A stretch of DNA of 64,000 nt from contig NZ_LT703001.1 in assembly GCF_900149705.1 (NCBI RefSeq), positions 1,178,001 to 1,242,000 on the forward strand. Reading direction: 5' to 3'. This DNA is from Sphingorhabdus sp. Alg231-15 (GTDB taxonomy: Bacteria > Pseudomonadota > Alphaproteobacteria > Sphingomonadales > Sphingomonadaceae). Shown here in pieces: positions 8,417 through 17,487 of this stretch (the first letter of the stretch is position 1; each line of letters begins with the position of its first letter). The notes under the pieces were generated by a model. It did no database searches, was not told the DNA's origin, and worked only from the letters and a program-made list of their open reading frames with translations. The translations under genes were made by a program, and so were the position numbers.

Positions 8417-9348
8417 CAGTCCTCGGCAGATAATTTTTCTATGATTTCGCGTTCCAGCAATGCATACATTTTTTCCCTGGTCGGTTTGGTTAAAGGATGA
8501 CCATCTTCGTTCAGAGTGACCTCAATTGGAAAGCGCGTTGCAACATTGATTTGATCAAGAAAATAAAACCTCTTTTCTCTGCCATTGACGTCAGCAATTA
8601 AAACACACTTTTCTATTTCTTCGTCGTTAATCTCTGTTAGGCCATTTTTATGCAAGCTTTCTAGCACCTTCTTTCTTATCTTATCCCGGCTTTGACCCAG
8701 CAAAGGGAGCAAATTGCTTCGAGCGTCTTGTTCAAAAGTGTCCCCTTTTTCATCCCTTTGCAGGGCAAACATTGCCCGAGTTGCTAGTTTGGGGTCAGCA
8801 GCAATCTTTTCGGGCTGTCTATGGATATTCACTTGAAGTTCCTTAGGCCTCGCACCTTCCAAATAAATCAGATCGTTCCTGAACGATGTTGACGCGATTT
8901 TCGTCGGTTGTCCGAGCATCTTCTTCAGTGCGAGCGATAGAGGCAGCCAGCCTCCATAGTTCCCCAAATATTGAGCACCAACATACAGTTTCCCATCATT
9001 TGACAAATAAAGTATGTAGTTAAAAATTCTTTGATTTACACTTTCGGCTGAGATTTTTCCTTTTTCAGAGTTGTCAAAAGAATGCCCTGAATAAGGTGCT
9101 TTAAATTTACCAAAAACACATCTGATGCTTTTCCTTTGCATATCCAAAAAGGGCACAAGAGCGCCCAGTCGAACGCGATCAAAAACCAGAGGGTCACCCA
9201 TATCTGGCTCGGGTTGTGACTCAATATCACTTAGCAACTGATCAAAATCTTCCTGCGTAAATGGCAGAAAACCTTCGTCCTCATCTGGGTTATCGCGCAG
9301 AAGATAGTGAAAGCTAACACTCACACTTTCTCTTTTTGGCTTACCCAT
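8416..9348 (-). CDS. unknown soluble protein (first gene of AT-rich module)
   Basis: A 310-residue protein without signal peptide or membrane segments. It is rich in charged residues and carries an acidic N-terminus (DNPDEDEGFLPFTQEDFDQL), a central aromatic/glycine segment (VGAQYLGNYGGWLPLSL), and a lysine/glutamate-rich helical C-terminus. I recognise no catalytic motif and no family. GAGAG precedes the ATG. It is the leading gene of the two-gene AT-rich module, whose second product is a membrane protein. Codon use is AT-rich at third positions, unlike the neighbouring hydrolase and cupin genes. Confidence 0.8.
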   Translation of the reverse strand: MGKPKRESVSVSFHYLLRDNPDEDEGFLPFTQEDFDQLLSDIESQPEPDMGDPLVFDRVRLGALVPFLDMQRKSIRCVFGKFKAPYSGHSFDNSEKGKISAESVNQRIFNYILYLSNDGKLYVGAQYLGNYGGWLPLSLALKKMLGQPTKIASTSFRNDLIYLEGARPKELQVNIHRQPEKIAADPKLATRAMFALQRDEKGDTFEQDARSNLLPLLGQSRDKIRKKVLESLHKNGLTEINDEEIEKCVLIADVNGREKRFYFLDQINVATRFPIEVTLNEDGHPLTKPTREKMYALLEREIIEKLSAED

Positions 9349-9696
9349 CGATCAAACTCTCATTTATTTGAAGAGCGTCTAAACATTCCATATCTGTGAT
9401 TTCCCCCGTCGGCAGCAGGCAAGTACTGAAAATAGTAAAAAGTAAGCACTGATGACTATGAAAGAGTAGGGTACCAACAGTTCAGTTACTACCCTAAATT
9501 GCGTCCATATTGGTGGAAATCCCGGAAATTTTCTTATTGTTAAGGTGCTATTCTTGGAGATATTCCGAATTTATTAACAAGGCGGGCATGCCTCTTCTAC
9601 CGTAAATGCGATTACAGCCCTATATTACCGTTGAAAATAGATATGCTCTTCGATCTTAAAAAGCGGAAAGTACAGTTTGCATTGTACCAGCAACCC
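9349..9696. other. AT-rich intergenic region upstream of the two-gene module
   Basis: No protein gene is supported here. The region shares the AT-rich composition of the module to its left and probably holds the module's leftward promoter. The only structure I see is a modest inverted repeat TAGGGTA / TACCCTA (9467-9473 and 9490-9496, 16-nt loop). Composition returns to the window norm at the alpha/beta hydrolase 3' end (about 9700), which probably marks the edge of the acquired segment. Confidence 0.5.
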
Positions 9697-10596
9697 TCAC
9701 AACCCACCCCGAAACTCCGCATAAGCCGCCATCACATCCGCTGCGCCTTCGGTCTGCGGATAATGTCCCAGATGGTCCAGCCGCCACGCGGGAACCTCCG
9801 GGTTCAGCGCCGCGATCGCGTCGACCAGATGACCGCCGGAGACCGGGTCCTGGGTGCCGTTGATCAGGGCGATCGGGCATGGCGGGTTGGTGAGCGGCGC
9901 TTGCCAGCGCGGGCCGTGGGTGCGGCGGTCGGCGATATAGTGGAGCAATTTATGTTGCAGCCGGTCGCCGTCCTTGTGGCTGATCACCGCCCAATAGGCG
10001 TCGAGCTCCACCGCGCTCGGCTGCGTATCGCGGCCGAATACCGCGCTAAAGCTTTTACCGAAACGTTCGCGGTTCATCAGGTGGACGAACAGGCCGCCAA
10101 ATGGTCCGGCGAGCAGTTTCTGGATCGGCCGCGCGCGATGCTGTGCAGGGAGCAGGCCGCCATTGAGGAAAGCGCAGCTCAGCATTTGGTGCGCGAGCCT
10201 GCCCTCCCCGTGCCGCGCCAGCAATTCCTGCCCCGGGCTGACGCCATAATCATGGGCGAGGATGTGGAAATCCGCCCCGAAATGTGTGTCAGCCAGATGC
10301 GCCGCAAGGTCGACCTGTTCCTGCAAATCATAGCGATGGCGCTTCGGCTTGTCGGAAAAACCAAAGCCAAGAAAGTCAAATGCCAGCACGCGGTAACGCG
10401 CGGTCAGCTCTTGCCATAGGGGCAGCCAGTCGAGGCTGGAGGTTGGAAAGCCGTGGAGCAACAGCAACGGCGGTGCGCTGTCCTGACCGCCCGTGCGGAT
10501 GAATATCTGGTGGCCGTTCCATGTGACATGCTGTCCGTCGTCGCGCCACCGGGCAGCCGTTTGGGGGGTTATCGCATTCGGGTTTTCAGTGATCAT
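9697..10596 (-). CDS. alpha/beta hydrolase with Asp nucleophile (epoxide hydrolase / haloalkane dehalogenase type)
   Basis: A 299-residue alpha/beta hydrolase. The oxyanion motif is HGFPTSS (about 48-54). The nucleophile elbow reads AHDYGVS, so Asp116 replaces the serine of esterases. The likely acid is Asp250 (NGTQDPVS) and the histidine His278 (HLGHYPQ). An Asp nucleophile is the hallmark of epoxide hydrolases and haloalkane or haloacetate dehalogenases, which form an ester intermediate. Which of these it is cannot be told by eye. It is cytoplasmic and borders the AT-rich segment. No clear ribosome site precedes the ATG. Confidence 0.85.
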   Translation of the reverse strand: MITENPNAITPQTAARWRDDGQHVTWNGHQIFIRTGGQDSAPPLLLLHGFPTSSLDWLPLWQELTARYRVLAFDFLGFGFSDKPKRHRYDLQEQVDLAAHLADTHFGADFHILAHDYGVSPGQELLARHGEGRLAHQMLSCAFLNGGLLPAQHRARPIQKLLAGPFGGLFVHLMNRERFGKSFSAVFGRDTQPSAVELDAYWAVISHKDGDRLQHKLLHYIADRRTHGPRWQAPLTNPPCPIALINGTQDPVSGGHLVDAIAALNPEVPAWRLDHLGHYPQTEGAADVMAAYAEFRGGL

Positions 10597-10618
10597 AGGT
10601 GGTGGCTCTCATGGATGG

Positions 10619-10639
10619 ATCCTGAATCAAGTTCAGGAT
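10619..10639. repeat. short perfect palindrome between hydrolase and thiC-operon end
   Basis: ATCCTGAA-TCAAG-TTCAGGAT, 8-bp perfect arms with a 5-nt loop, followed by GACGAGG. Sequences of this kind (TCCTGAA...TTCAGGA) are, from memory, common dispersed intergenic palindromes in sphingomonads. It has no T-run, so it is not a typical intrinsic terminator, though it could protect the 3' end of the leftward transcript. Confidence 0.6.
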
Positions 10640-10694
10640 GACGAGGGGCTATAGGTGCGTCCGATCCTGCCACCCTGCAGGTATATTGGCAAAT

Positions 10695-10778
10695 TCAAAG
10701 ATTGGCCAACAGATCACTCAGCTGGCGGACGCGGGCGCGGACAGAGGCAGCGCTGTCCTTGGCGGCGGATAAGGCCAT
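10695..10778 (-). other. 27-codon coding-like stretch in frame after the stop of the 74-residue gene
   Basis: After the TAA that ends the 10788-11012 gene, the same reading frame continues through three codons to an ATG at 10778 and then 27 sense codons. These encode a helix-forming segment (SAAKDSAASVRARVRQLS), ending at a TGA (10695-10697). The composition is coding-like and GC-biased. It could be an independent tiny gene with a poor ribosome site, or the cut-off C-terminus of an ancestral longer protein. Low certainty. Confidence 0.3.
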
Positions 10779-10787
10779 GGGATGTAT

Positions 10788-11012
10788 TTACCCCGCTGGT
10801 TCGAGGATCCTCGGCGTGGCGACAAAGGGGCGGTTTTCCAAAGCACGCAAGCCGTTGGATATCCTCGTACGATCACTCATCAGGCGGACATATTGATAGT
10901 CGCATCCGGAAATCGGGTGCGGATATTCCGAGATATCCTGCTGTAGCAAGGCCCGTGCTTTTTCGAGTTCCTGTCGAGCGGATTCCAACGCCAGTTCATA
11001 AGGTTCCTGCAT
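10788..11012 (-). CDS. small protein of unknown function, last gene of the thiC operon
   Basis: A 74-residue soluble protein with a helical N-terminus (LALESARQELEKARALL) and a conserved-looking core (ISGCDYQYVRLMSDRTRISN) ending ENRPFVATPRILEPAG. AGAGGAG lies upstream of the ATG at good spacing, which supports translation. It lies 67 nt after the 97-residue gene and on the same strand as the whole thiC operon. No family recognised. The reading frame remains open for another 31 codons after its TAA. Confidence 0.62.
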   Translation of the reverse strand: MQEPYELALESARQELEKARALLQQDISEYPHPISGCDYQYVRLMSDRTRISNGLRALENRPFVATPRILEPAG

Positions 11013-11079
11013 GATGATCTCCTCTGCAAATAATTTGTCAGCTCATTCCGTTGGTCCGTCAACTTGTTCTGTTATTTGT

Positions 11080-11373
11080 TCAGCCAACCATCGCTTCATA
11101 TTGGGCACGAATCTTTTCATCGATCTGGACAGGTCCACCGCCGTGTACATGCCGGTCTTGTCGATTTTTCTTTACACCCGACACCCAATATTCCTCGCCG
11201 GTTTCCTCATCGAAGAAGTTCCCTCTCACACCGTTACCGCGGAGCAGGAGCTTGTCCTGAAAATACACCCCACGGCCAGATTTCGTAAAGCGAGTTTCGG
11301 TAATCCAGGCTGGTCCATCACCACCATGACCCGACTTCAATTCAACATACATGATCTGGGTTTTGTGCCCCAT
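11080..11373 (-). CDS. conserved small protein of unknown function
   Basis: A 97-residue soluble protein rich in aromatic and glycine residues: MGHKTQIMYVELKSGHGG, then a beta-rich middle and EETGEEYWVSGVKKNRQDRH. The pattern is that of a compact conserved family, but I cannot name a function. It begins 3 nt after the stop of the exported RidA gene; the GGAG embedded in that gene's last codons serves as its ribosome site, so translation is coupled. Confidence 0.72.
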   Translation of the reverse strand: MGHKTQIMYVELKSGHGGDGPAWITETRFTKSGRGVYFQDKLLLRGNGVRGNFFDEETGEEYWVSGVKKNRQDRHVHGGGPVQIDEKIRAQYEAMVG

Positions 11374-11376
11374 AGC

Positions 11377-11919
11377 TCACTCCGCCGGTTCTTCCTTGCC
11401 TTGCGGGTTCCATGCCCAGCATTCCACCTCAACCCGCGCGTCCAGCACCAATCCGGCGGTCTGGAAAGCAGAACGCGACGGATAGCGGCCCGCTTTGAAA
11501 TAGCTCTTATAGACAGTGTTGAAGGCCGCAAAGTCGGCAATGTCCGCAAGCATTACGGTACATTTGAACAGCGCATCATGATCAAGACCATATTTGGCGA
11601 GCGTCGTGCCAATCCGGTCCATTGTCCGTTTTGTTTCCGGACCAATGCCACCAGCGACCAGCGCCCGTCCGCTCTCGTCAATGCCAAGCTGGCCAGAGAG
11701 ATAGATGATATCGCCGACCTGTACGGCTTCGGACAGGGGAAAGGCGCCGCTATTGGGCAGAAATTCGGGCGGCTTGTCAGCGGCTTGGGCACTGGCAGCA
11801 AAGCCGATCACCAGCGCGCCCGCCGATAATCTCGCCGATAATCTCGCCGATAATCTCGCCGATAACCTCACCAATAGCCTCACCAGTAACGGGGCGAAGG
11901 TCCGAATTGTTAAACCCAT
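11377..11919 (-). CDS. exported RidA-family protein with repeat-containing signal peptide
   Basis: A 180-residue protein. The mature part (from about residue 50) is a RidA/YjgF domain: VQVGDIIYLSGQLGIDESG, then GIGPETKRTMDRIG, then YPSRSAFQTAGLVLDARVEVE. Classical RidA proteins are cytoplasmic enamine/imine deaminases; here a signal peptide ending AASAQA implies export. The signal peptide contains LSAR repeated in tandem, encoded by a 12-bp repeat. The start at 11919 is preceded by AAGGA; a longer frame from 12090 is unlikely. Fourth gene of the thiC operon, 46 nt after its neighbour. It ends in EEPAE. Confidence 0.82.
   Translation of the reverse strand: MGLTIRTFAPLLVRLLVRLSARLSARLSARLSAGALVIGFAASAQAADKPPEFLPNSGAFPLSEAVQVGDIIYLSGQLGIDESGRALVAGGIGPETKRTMDRIGTTLAKYGLDHDALFKCTVMLADIADFAAFNTVYKSYFKAGRYPSRSAFQTAGLVLDARVEVECWAWNPQGKEEPAE
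11821..11892. repeat. 12-bp tandem repeat inside a signal-peptide coding region
   Basis: Three perfect copies of CGCCGATAATCT (11821-11856), a fourth with one change (11857-11868), then degenerate copies to about 11892. The unit is in phase with codons and encodes a repeated four-residue block in the hydrophobic part of the exported RidA signal peptide. Copy number is likely to vary between strains. Confidence 0.85.
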
Positions 11920-11965
11920 GACAATTCCTTTTTGGTGATAGGCGATCAGCTGTTCCCTTCCGCCT

Positions 11966-12349
11966 TCATTTGGTTCGTTTCTTTTGCTTACCCGTTTCGA
12001 GCAAGCAAGGAAACTCCGTGCCATAATATTGCAGACGCCCCACATTGCCTTCCACCTGGAAGCCAATGTCTTTGCCGCTGAATTGCACAATGTCGCCGTT
12101 GCGATCGGACCTCTTCATCCGTTCGGCCAAACCGCCCTTTCCCCAAGCGCCCGGGCGATAAAAGGACAGGATATGCAGCGCGGCCTGCTGCGGGTTATCG
12201 GGCCGCATGGTCACGATATAATCTTGGAACAACGCTGGCGGCATCTTGCAGACATAGCGCAGGTGGTCGCGCGGGGGCTGCGGCAATATCTGAAGATCCT
12301 GTGAACCTTGCACAGCATTAGCTGGGCCGAAAGCGGCCGCCACCGCCAA
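11966..12349 (-). CDS. small probably exported protein; start region apparently frameshifted
   Basis: A 127-residue frame if a TTG at 12349 is used. Upstream of that TTG the frame stays open and encodes AISLAVAAAFGPANA, the hydrophobic core and cleavage site of a signal peptide, but has no start codon. The natural ATG (12378-12380), which shares a base with the RidA stop (TGATG), is one base out of phase and stops after three codons. Removing one base would give MRISIAAAISLAVAAAFG, a textbook signal peptide. So the gene may be recently frameshifted, recoded, or affected by a sequencing error. The mature domain is unknown. Confidence 0.55.
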   Translation of the reverse strand: MAVAAAFGPANAVQGSQDLQILPQPPRDHLRYVCKMPPALFQDYIVTMRPDNPQQAALHILSFYRPGAWGKGGLAERMKRSDRNGDIVQFSGKDIGFQVEGNVGRLQYYGTEFPCLLETGKQKKRTK

Positions 12350-12379
12350 AGATATTGCTGCCGCTATGCTAATGACGCA

Positions 12380-12862
12380 TCACTCCGCCGGTTCTTCCAC
12401 CTTTGGCGTCAGACGCGCCGTGATCTTGATCTCAACCAGCCCGTCAGGGGTGTAGAGGCGATCAACGTCGATGGCGGTCCAGGCCGGAAACGGCGCTTTC
12501 ACAAATCGTTTCTTGGCGGCCGCGAGGGGCGGCATCGATTGGTCGATATCGACATGATAGGTGGTGATATCGAGTATATCATCCCAGCTCGACCCGGCGC
12601 GTTTCAGGATCGTACCGAGATAGGCAAAGGTGCGGGCATAGCTTTCCTCGTCTGTCATGCCCTCCGGCGTCGGGCCGGAAATGACGCCTGATAAATAGAC
12701 AGTGCCGTTGTGGATGACCGCTTGGGAGAAACCAAACTGCTCCATGAAAGCAAGGCCCTGCCCGCCCTCAGGCATAAGCGTCTGCTTGGGCTCCGCCTGT
12801 GCGGCAGAGGTCCCTGCGATGATCGCCATGGCGGCTGCGAGTGGTGTCAGTAAGGTTTTCAT
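12380..12862 (-). CDS. exported RidA-family protein
   Basis: A 160-residue protein starting MKTLLTPLAAAMAIIAG, a Sec signal peptide cleaved after AAQA, followed by a RidA-type domain (SQAVIHNGTVYLSGVISG, then SYARTFAYLGTILKRAG, then KAPFPAWTAIDVDRL). RidA proteins hydrolyse reactive enamines such as 2-aminoacrylate; in the periplasm the substrate would differ. The canonical arginine (in RidA an R-x-E pattern) is not obvious. Start: ATG at 12862, 8 nt after a GGAG that overlaps the thiC stop; a GTG three codons earlier is possible. It ends in EEPAE. Confidence 0.82.
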   Translation of the reverse strand: MKTLLTPLAAAMAIIAGTSAAQAEPKQTLMPEGGQGLAFMEQFGFSQAVIHNGTVYLSGVISGPTPEGMTDEESYARTFAYLGTILKRAGSSWDDILDITTYHVDIDQSMPPLAAAKKRFVKAPFPAWTAIDVDRLYTPDGLVEIKITARLTPKVEEPAE

Positions 12863-12867
12863 GCGCT

Positions 12868-14937
<2,070 letters not shown>

Positions 14938-15015
14938 TTAGTGCGCCCATGCCCGAAGGTCCAGTGAAGATTGGCAAGAGTAGCGATAGAAGCTGCGTGA
15001 CGAAGCGCGAATTGC

Positions 15016-16146
15016 CTACCAGCCGGGGACGAAATATTTTGGCGGTACCGCACAGCCCCAGTAAAAACCCTGCCCAAAATCCGCACCGAGCAGGCGCGCC
15101 TGCGCCAGATGATGTTTGGTTTCGATCCCTTCAATGACCGACCGCGCCTTGCGGCCTCGACAGAATTCTAGCATCGACGCAAGAAGCGAGATCGGAATAT
15201 CACCATCATAGCAAGCATTGAAAATCGTCTTGTCTATCTTGAGTTCGTCAAAGGGGATTTTGGCAATCCGTTCCAGATTGGCGAGACCGGTGCCATAGTC
15301 ATCAATCGAGATGCCAAGTCCATGGCCACGTAGCGAATGACATACCGCTGCCAGCCGGTCCACATCGACCACGCGAGACTCCTCGGTGATTTCAAGCATG
15401 AGTTGCCCGGGCTGAATATCCGCATGTTTCAATCGGCTGATCAGCGCATCCACAAAGCGCCGATAGGTCATCATGATCGCGCTACAGTTAAACGAGACTG
15501 GTACCGCCTTACCGCGTTTTGCCAACGCAGTGGCGAGCCGGATAGATTCGTCGACCACCACCAATGTGGCCTCAACCTCAACGGCAACATCGACCAAATC
15601 AGAAAAGATGATGGCAGGGTTTAGAGCGCGCCGCGTCTTGACCCGGGTGAGCGCTTCATAGCCGACAATCTTGTCATTATCCAAAGACTGTTTGGACTGA
15701 AACTCGACCGAAAGATTGGGCAGCAACCGGTCCGTTTCCACCAATGCGCAGACATAATCCAAGTCATTGACCGCATGGCCGCTGACATCGGCCATCCGTC
15801 CGATCAGATTGCACAGAGTTGGCACCGCATAGGGTTTCTGCAATCGCTGGACGACACTGGCAGCATCGAAGGCCAGATTATCATCGCCACTGTCTTTCGG
15901 GTTCGGCGTCAATATGACTGGAAGCGAAGGACGCAGGCCCGAAAAACGGTCGAGCAAGTCATGTCCGTTTTCGCGCATGCTTTTGGGATCAATCACCAAA
16001 GCATCTGGCCCGAAGACCAGACTGGCTTCTTCATCCAGCTTCGAAAACACACAGGCGACAGCGACGTCGCGCGCTTCCAGATCATCTTGTAGTGATCGTG
16101 AAAGGGCGTTTTCTTCTTCTACAATTATAACTTTGGCATTGGCCAT
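15016..16146 (-). CDS. EAL-domain cyclic-di-GMP phosphodiesterase with receiver-like N-terminus
   Basis: A 376-residue protein. Residues 1-115 resemble a response-regulator receiver (AKVIIVEEENALSRSLQDDL, a DALVIDP strand, a QKPY end), although parts look degenerate. From about 150 on is a complete EAL domain: GYEALTRVK, VSFNCSA, LEITEES, IDDYGTG, ELKIDKTIF, VIEGIET, GQGFYWG. The catalytic acids and lysine are all present, so it should hydrolyse cyclic di-GMP to pGpG. GAGG precedes the ATG. No histidine kinase lies nearby. It opposes the diguanylate cyclase at 6054 in activity. Confidence 0.9.
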   Translation of the reverse strand: MANAKVIIVEEENALSRSLQDDLEARDVAVACVFSKLDEEASLVFGPDALVIDPKSMRENGHDLLDRFSGLRPSLPVILTPNPKDSGDDNLAFDAASVVQRLQKPYAVPTLCNLIGRMADVSGHAVNDLDYVCALVETDRLLPNLSVEFQSKQSLDNDKIVGYEALTRVKTRRALNPAIIFSDLVDVAVEVEATLVVVDESIRLATALAKRGKAVPVSFNCSAIMMTYRRFVDALISRLKHADIQPGQLMLEITEESRVVDVDRLAAVCHSLRGHGLGISIDDYGTGLANLERIAKIPFDELKIDKTIFNACYDGDIPISLLASMLEFCRGRKARSVIEGIETKHHLAQARLLGADFGQGFYWGCAVPPKYFVPGW

Positions 16147-16299
16147 TGGGGGGAACCTCTATTGATAGGGTGTCACGCCCGGCACTTGGCCGGGCGGGAA
16201 AGTGAAATTGGGAATTTGGAAACCTCAGGCGATCAGACGGCAAGACTTGTCGTACCAAGTCACTTGCTTGCGATGCCACGTCATTCACATATCGTGACT

Positions 16300-16593
16300 T
16301 TAACTCTGATCGCGAAATTCCTGCAAATGGGTGATGCGCAAACCGGACATGCCTGAGCGGTGAATCGCCTGTTGCCAGGAGATCAATTCCTCCAGCGACA
16401 GTTGATAACGTTCGCACGCCTCATCCGTGGTCAACAATCCGCCATTCACGGCAGCGACGACTTCTGCCTTGCGTCTGATGACCCAGCGAGTGGTATCCGC
16501 TGGTGGTAAATCATGTTCGGCTAATGCTTCCCCAAGCGGGCCGATCACTCTTTTAGCTTTTGGTATCGTAACATGTTTCATATGGAACCTCAT
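16300..16593 (-). CDS. sciP: SciP-like CtrA inhibitor (DUF1153)
   Basis: A 97-residue protein whose core LPPADTTRWVIRRKAEVVAA, then GGLLTTDEACERYQLSLEEL and GLRITHLQEFR, is the signature of SciP. In Caulobacter this small helix-turn-helix protein binds CtrA and blocks its transcriptional activity in G1. This implies a CtrA cell-cycle network. Two starts are possible (16593 or four codons on at 16581, the latter with GAGG upstream). Same strand as the EAL gene but 153 nt apart, so probably separately transcribed. Confidence 0.92.
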   Translation of the reverse strand: MRFHMKHVTIPKAKRVIGPLGEALAEHDLPPADTTRWVIRRKAEVVAAVNGGLLTTDEACERYQLSLEELISWQQAIHRSGMSGLRITHLQEFRDQS

Positions 16594-16909
16594 TTCTGCC
16601 TTTCGGCGTTACCCTGTTCCTATGCCCGTCCATGAAAATGCGCCGAGAATATTAAGTGCGTCTAAATTTATGTGGTTAACAACCCTTAACGCGCGCGCTT
16701 TACCGCACTGTCCAGCAAGCGTGACGGAGCATCTGTTGAGCAAAGGGAATTGTCCAACAGCAACCCGCGTCGAGTAGCCGCGCCTATTCACCAAGAAAGG
16801 GCATCTTGATTCTATATGAGGTTTCCACCGACGGCAGGGAGCAATGTTCCTCGCAAAAACTGCTCGATCACTTGCAGTTTATCCACCAGTCGGACCGAAA
16901 ACCTGACCA
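16594..16909. other. intergenic region upstream of sciP
   Basis: No gene is supported. It lies between sciP (leftward, to its left) and the glycine-zipper lipoprotein gene (also leftward, to its right), so it carries the sciP promoter. The notable feature is the pair of TTAA motifs at 16676-16689, listed separately. Frames crossing it are short and not coding-like. Confidence 0.5.
16676..16690. promoter_or_regulatory. possible CtrA-type box upstream of sciP
   Basis: TTAA (16676-16679) and TTAAC (16686-16690) flank CAACCC, giving TTAA-N6-TTAAC. The Caulobacter CtrA consensus is TTAA-N7-TTAAC, so this is one base short. It lies about 85 bp upstream of sciP, whose Caulobacter homologue belongs to the CtrA circuit. 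Binding is inference. Confidence 0.3.
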
Positions 16910-17206
16910 CTAGTCAGGATAACCGGGTTCGCCGCGGCAATCATCATCCAGTTCGCCGTCGTCATTATAACCATCGCAGCGATCATCCTTGTCAATGAAA
17001 TAACCAGCTGCAGCTCCAGCGGCAGCACCAATAGCGGCACCTTTTAAGGCATCGCCGGTATCGCCGGTCACCGCGCCTATAACTGCTCCGGTTGCGGCTC
17101 CGGCTGCGGCACCTTCACCGGCATAATTTCCAGCGCAAGCGGAAAGGGACAGGGCCGACACGGCAGTGGCCGAGAGAATGGTTAGTTTTTTCACAGTTAG
17201 TTGCAT
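16910..17206 (-). CDS. small glycine-zipper lipoprotein
   Basis: A 98-residue protein with a signal peptide ending in lipobox LSACAG. It is followed by an alanine/glycine-rich zipper (GAAAGAATGAVIGAVTG, then GAAIGAAAGAAAGYF) and an acidic tail with two cysteines (DDRCDGYNDDGELDDDCRG). Glycine-zipper lipoproteins of this SlyB/YMGG-like type insert in or associate with the outer membrane, often under envelope stress control. The ATG at 17206 has AGGAG upstream; a frame 25 codons longer is unlikely. Confidence 0.8.
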   Translation of the reverse strand: MQLTVKKLTILSATAVSALSLSACAGNYAGEGAAAGAATGAVIGAVTGDTGDALKGAAIGAAAGAAAGYFIDKDDRCDGYNDDGELDDDCRGEPGYPD

Positions 17207-17487
17207 GGCTGATACTCCTGAAATCATCTGCCCCCATGGATCGACAGTAAACACCCAGATGGCGGTCTGGTTTCTGAACAAATCGGGTTTTTCGGATGAA
17301 CGGCACCCCGGTTGCGATGATCGTCGGAAACCGGCGAGCCGCAGGGAGACAGCATTCTTGTTAGGACCAGACCATAGCGTCCTGAGCCCGCATGCTACTC
17401 GGCTTGACCCTGATCATCTAAATTGAGCCTTGCCGACGCTTCCCTTCCTCTGCCAATAGGCCATCTTAAAAAACGGGGACGGTACTT

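Noticed and set aside
9631-10419. 262-codon frame on the plus strand
   Set aside because: Antisense shadow of the alpha/beta hydrolase gene, with no ribosome site and no recognisable protein features.
11011-11829. 272-codon plus-strand frame
   Set aside because: Runs antisense across three genes of the thiC operon, each supported by motifs or ribosome sites; the product lacks domain features.
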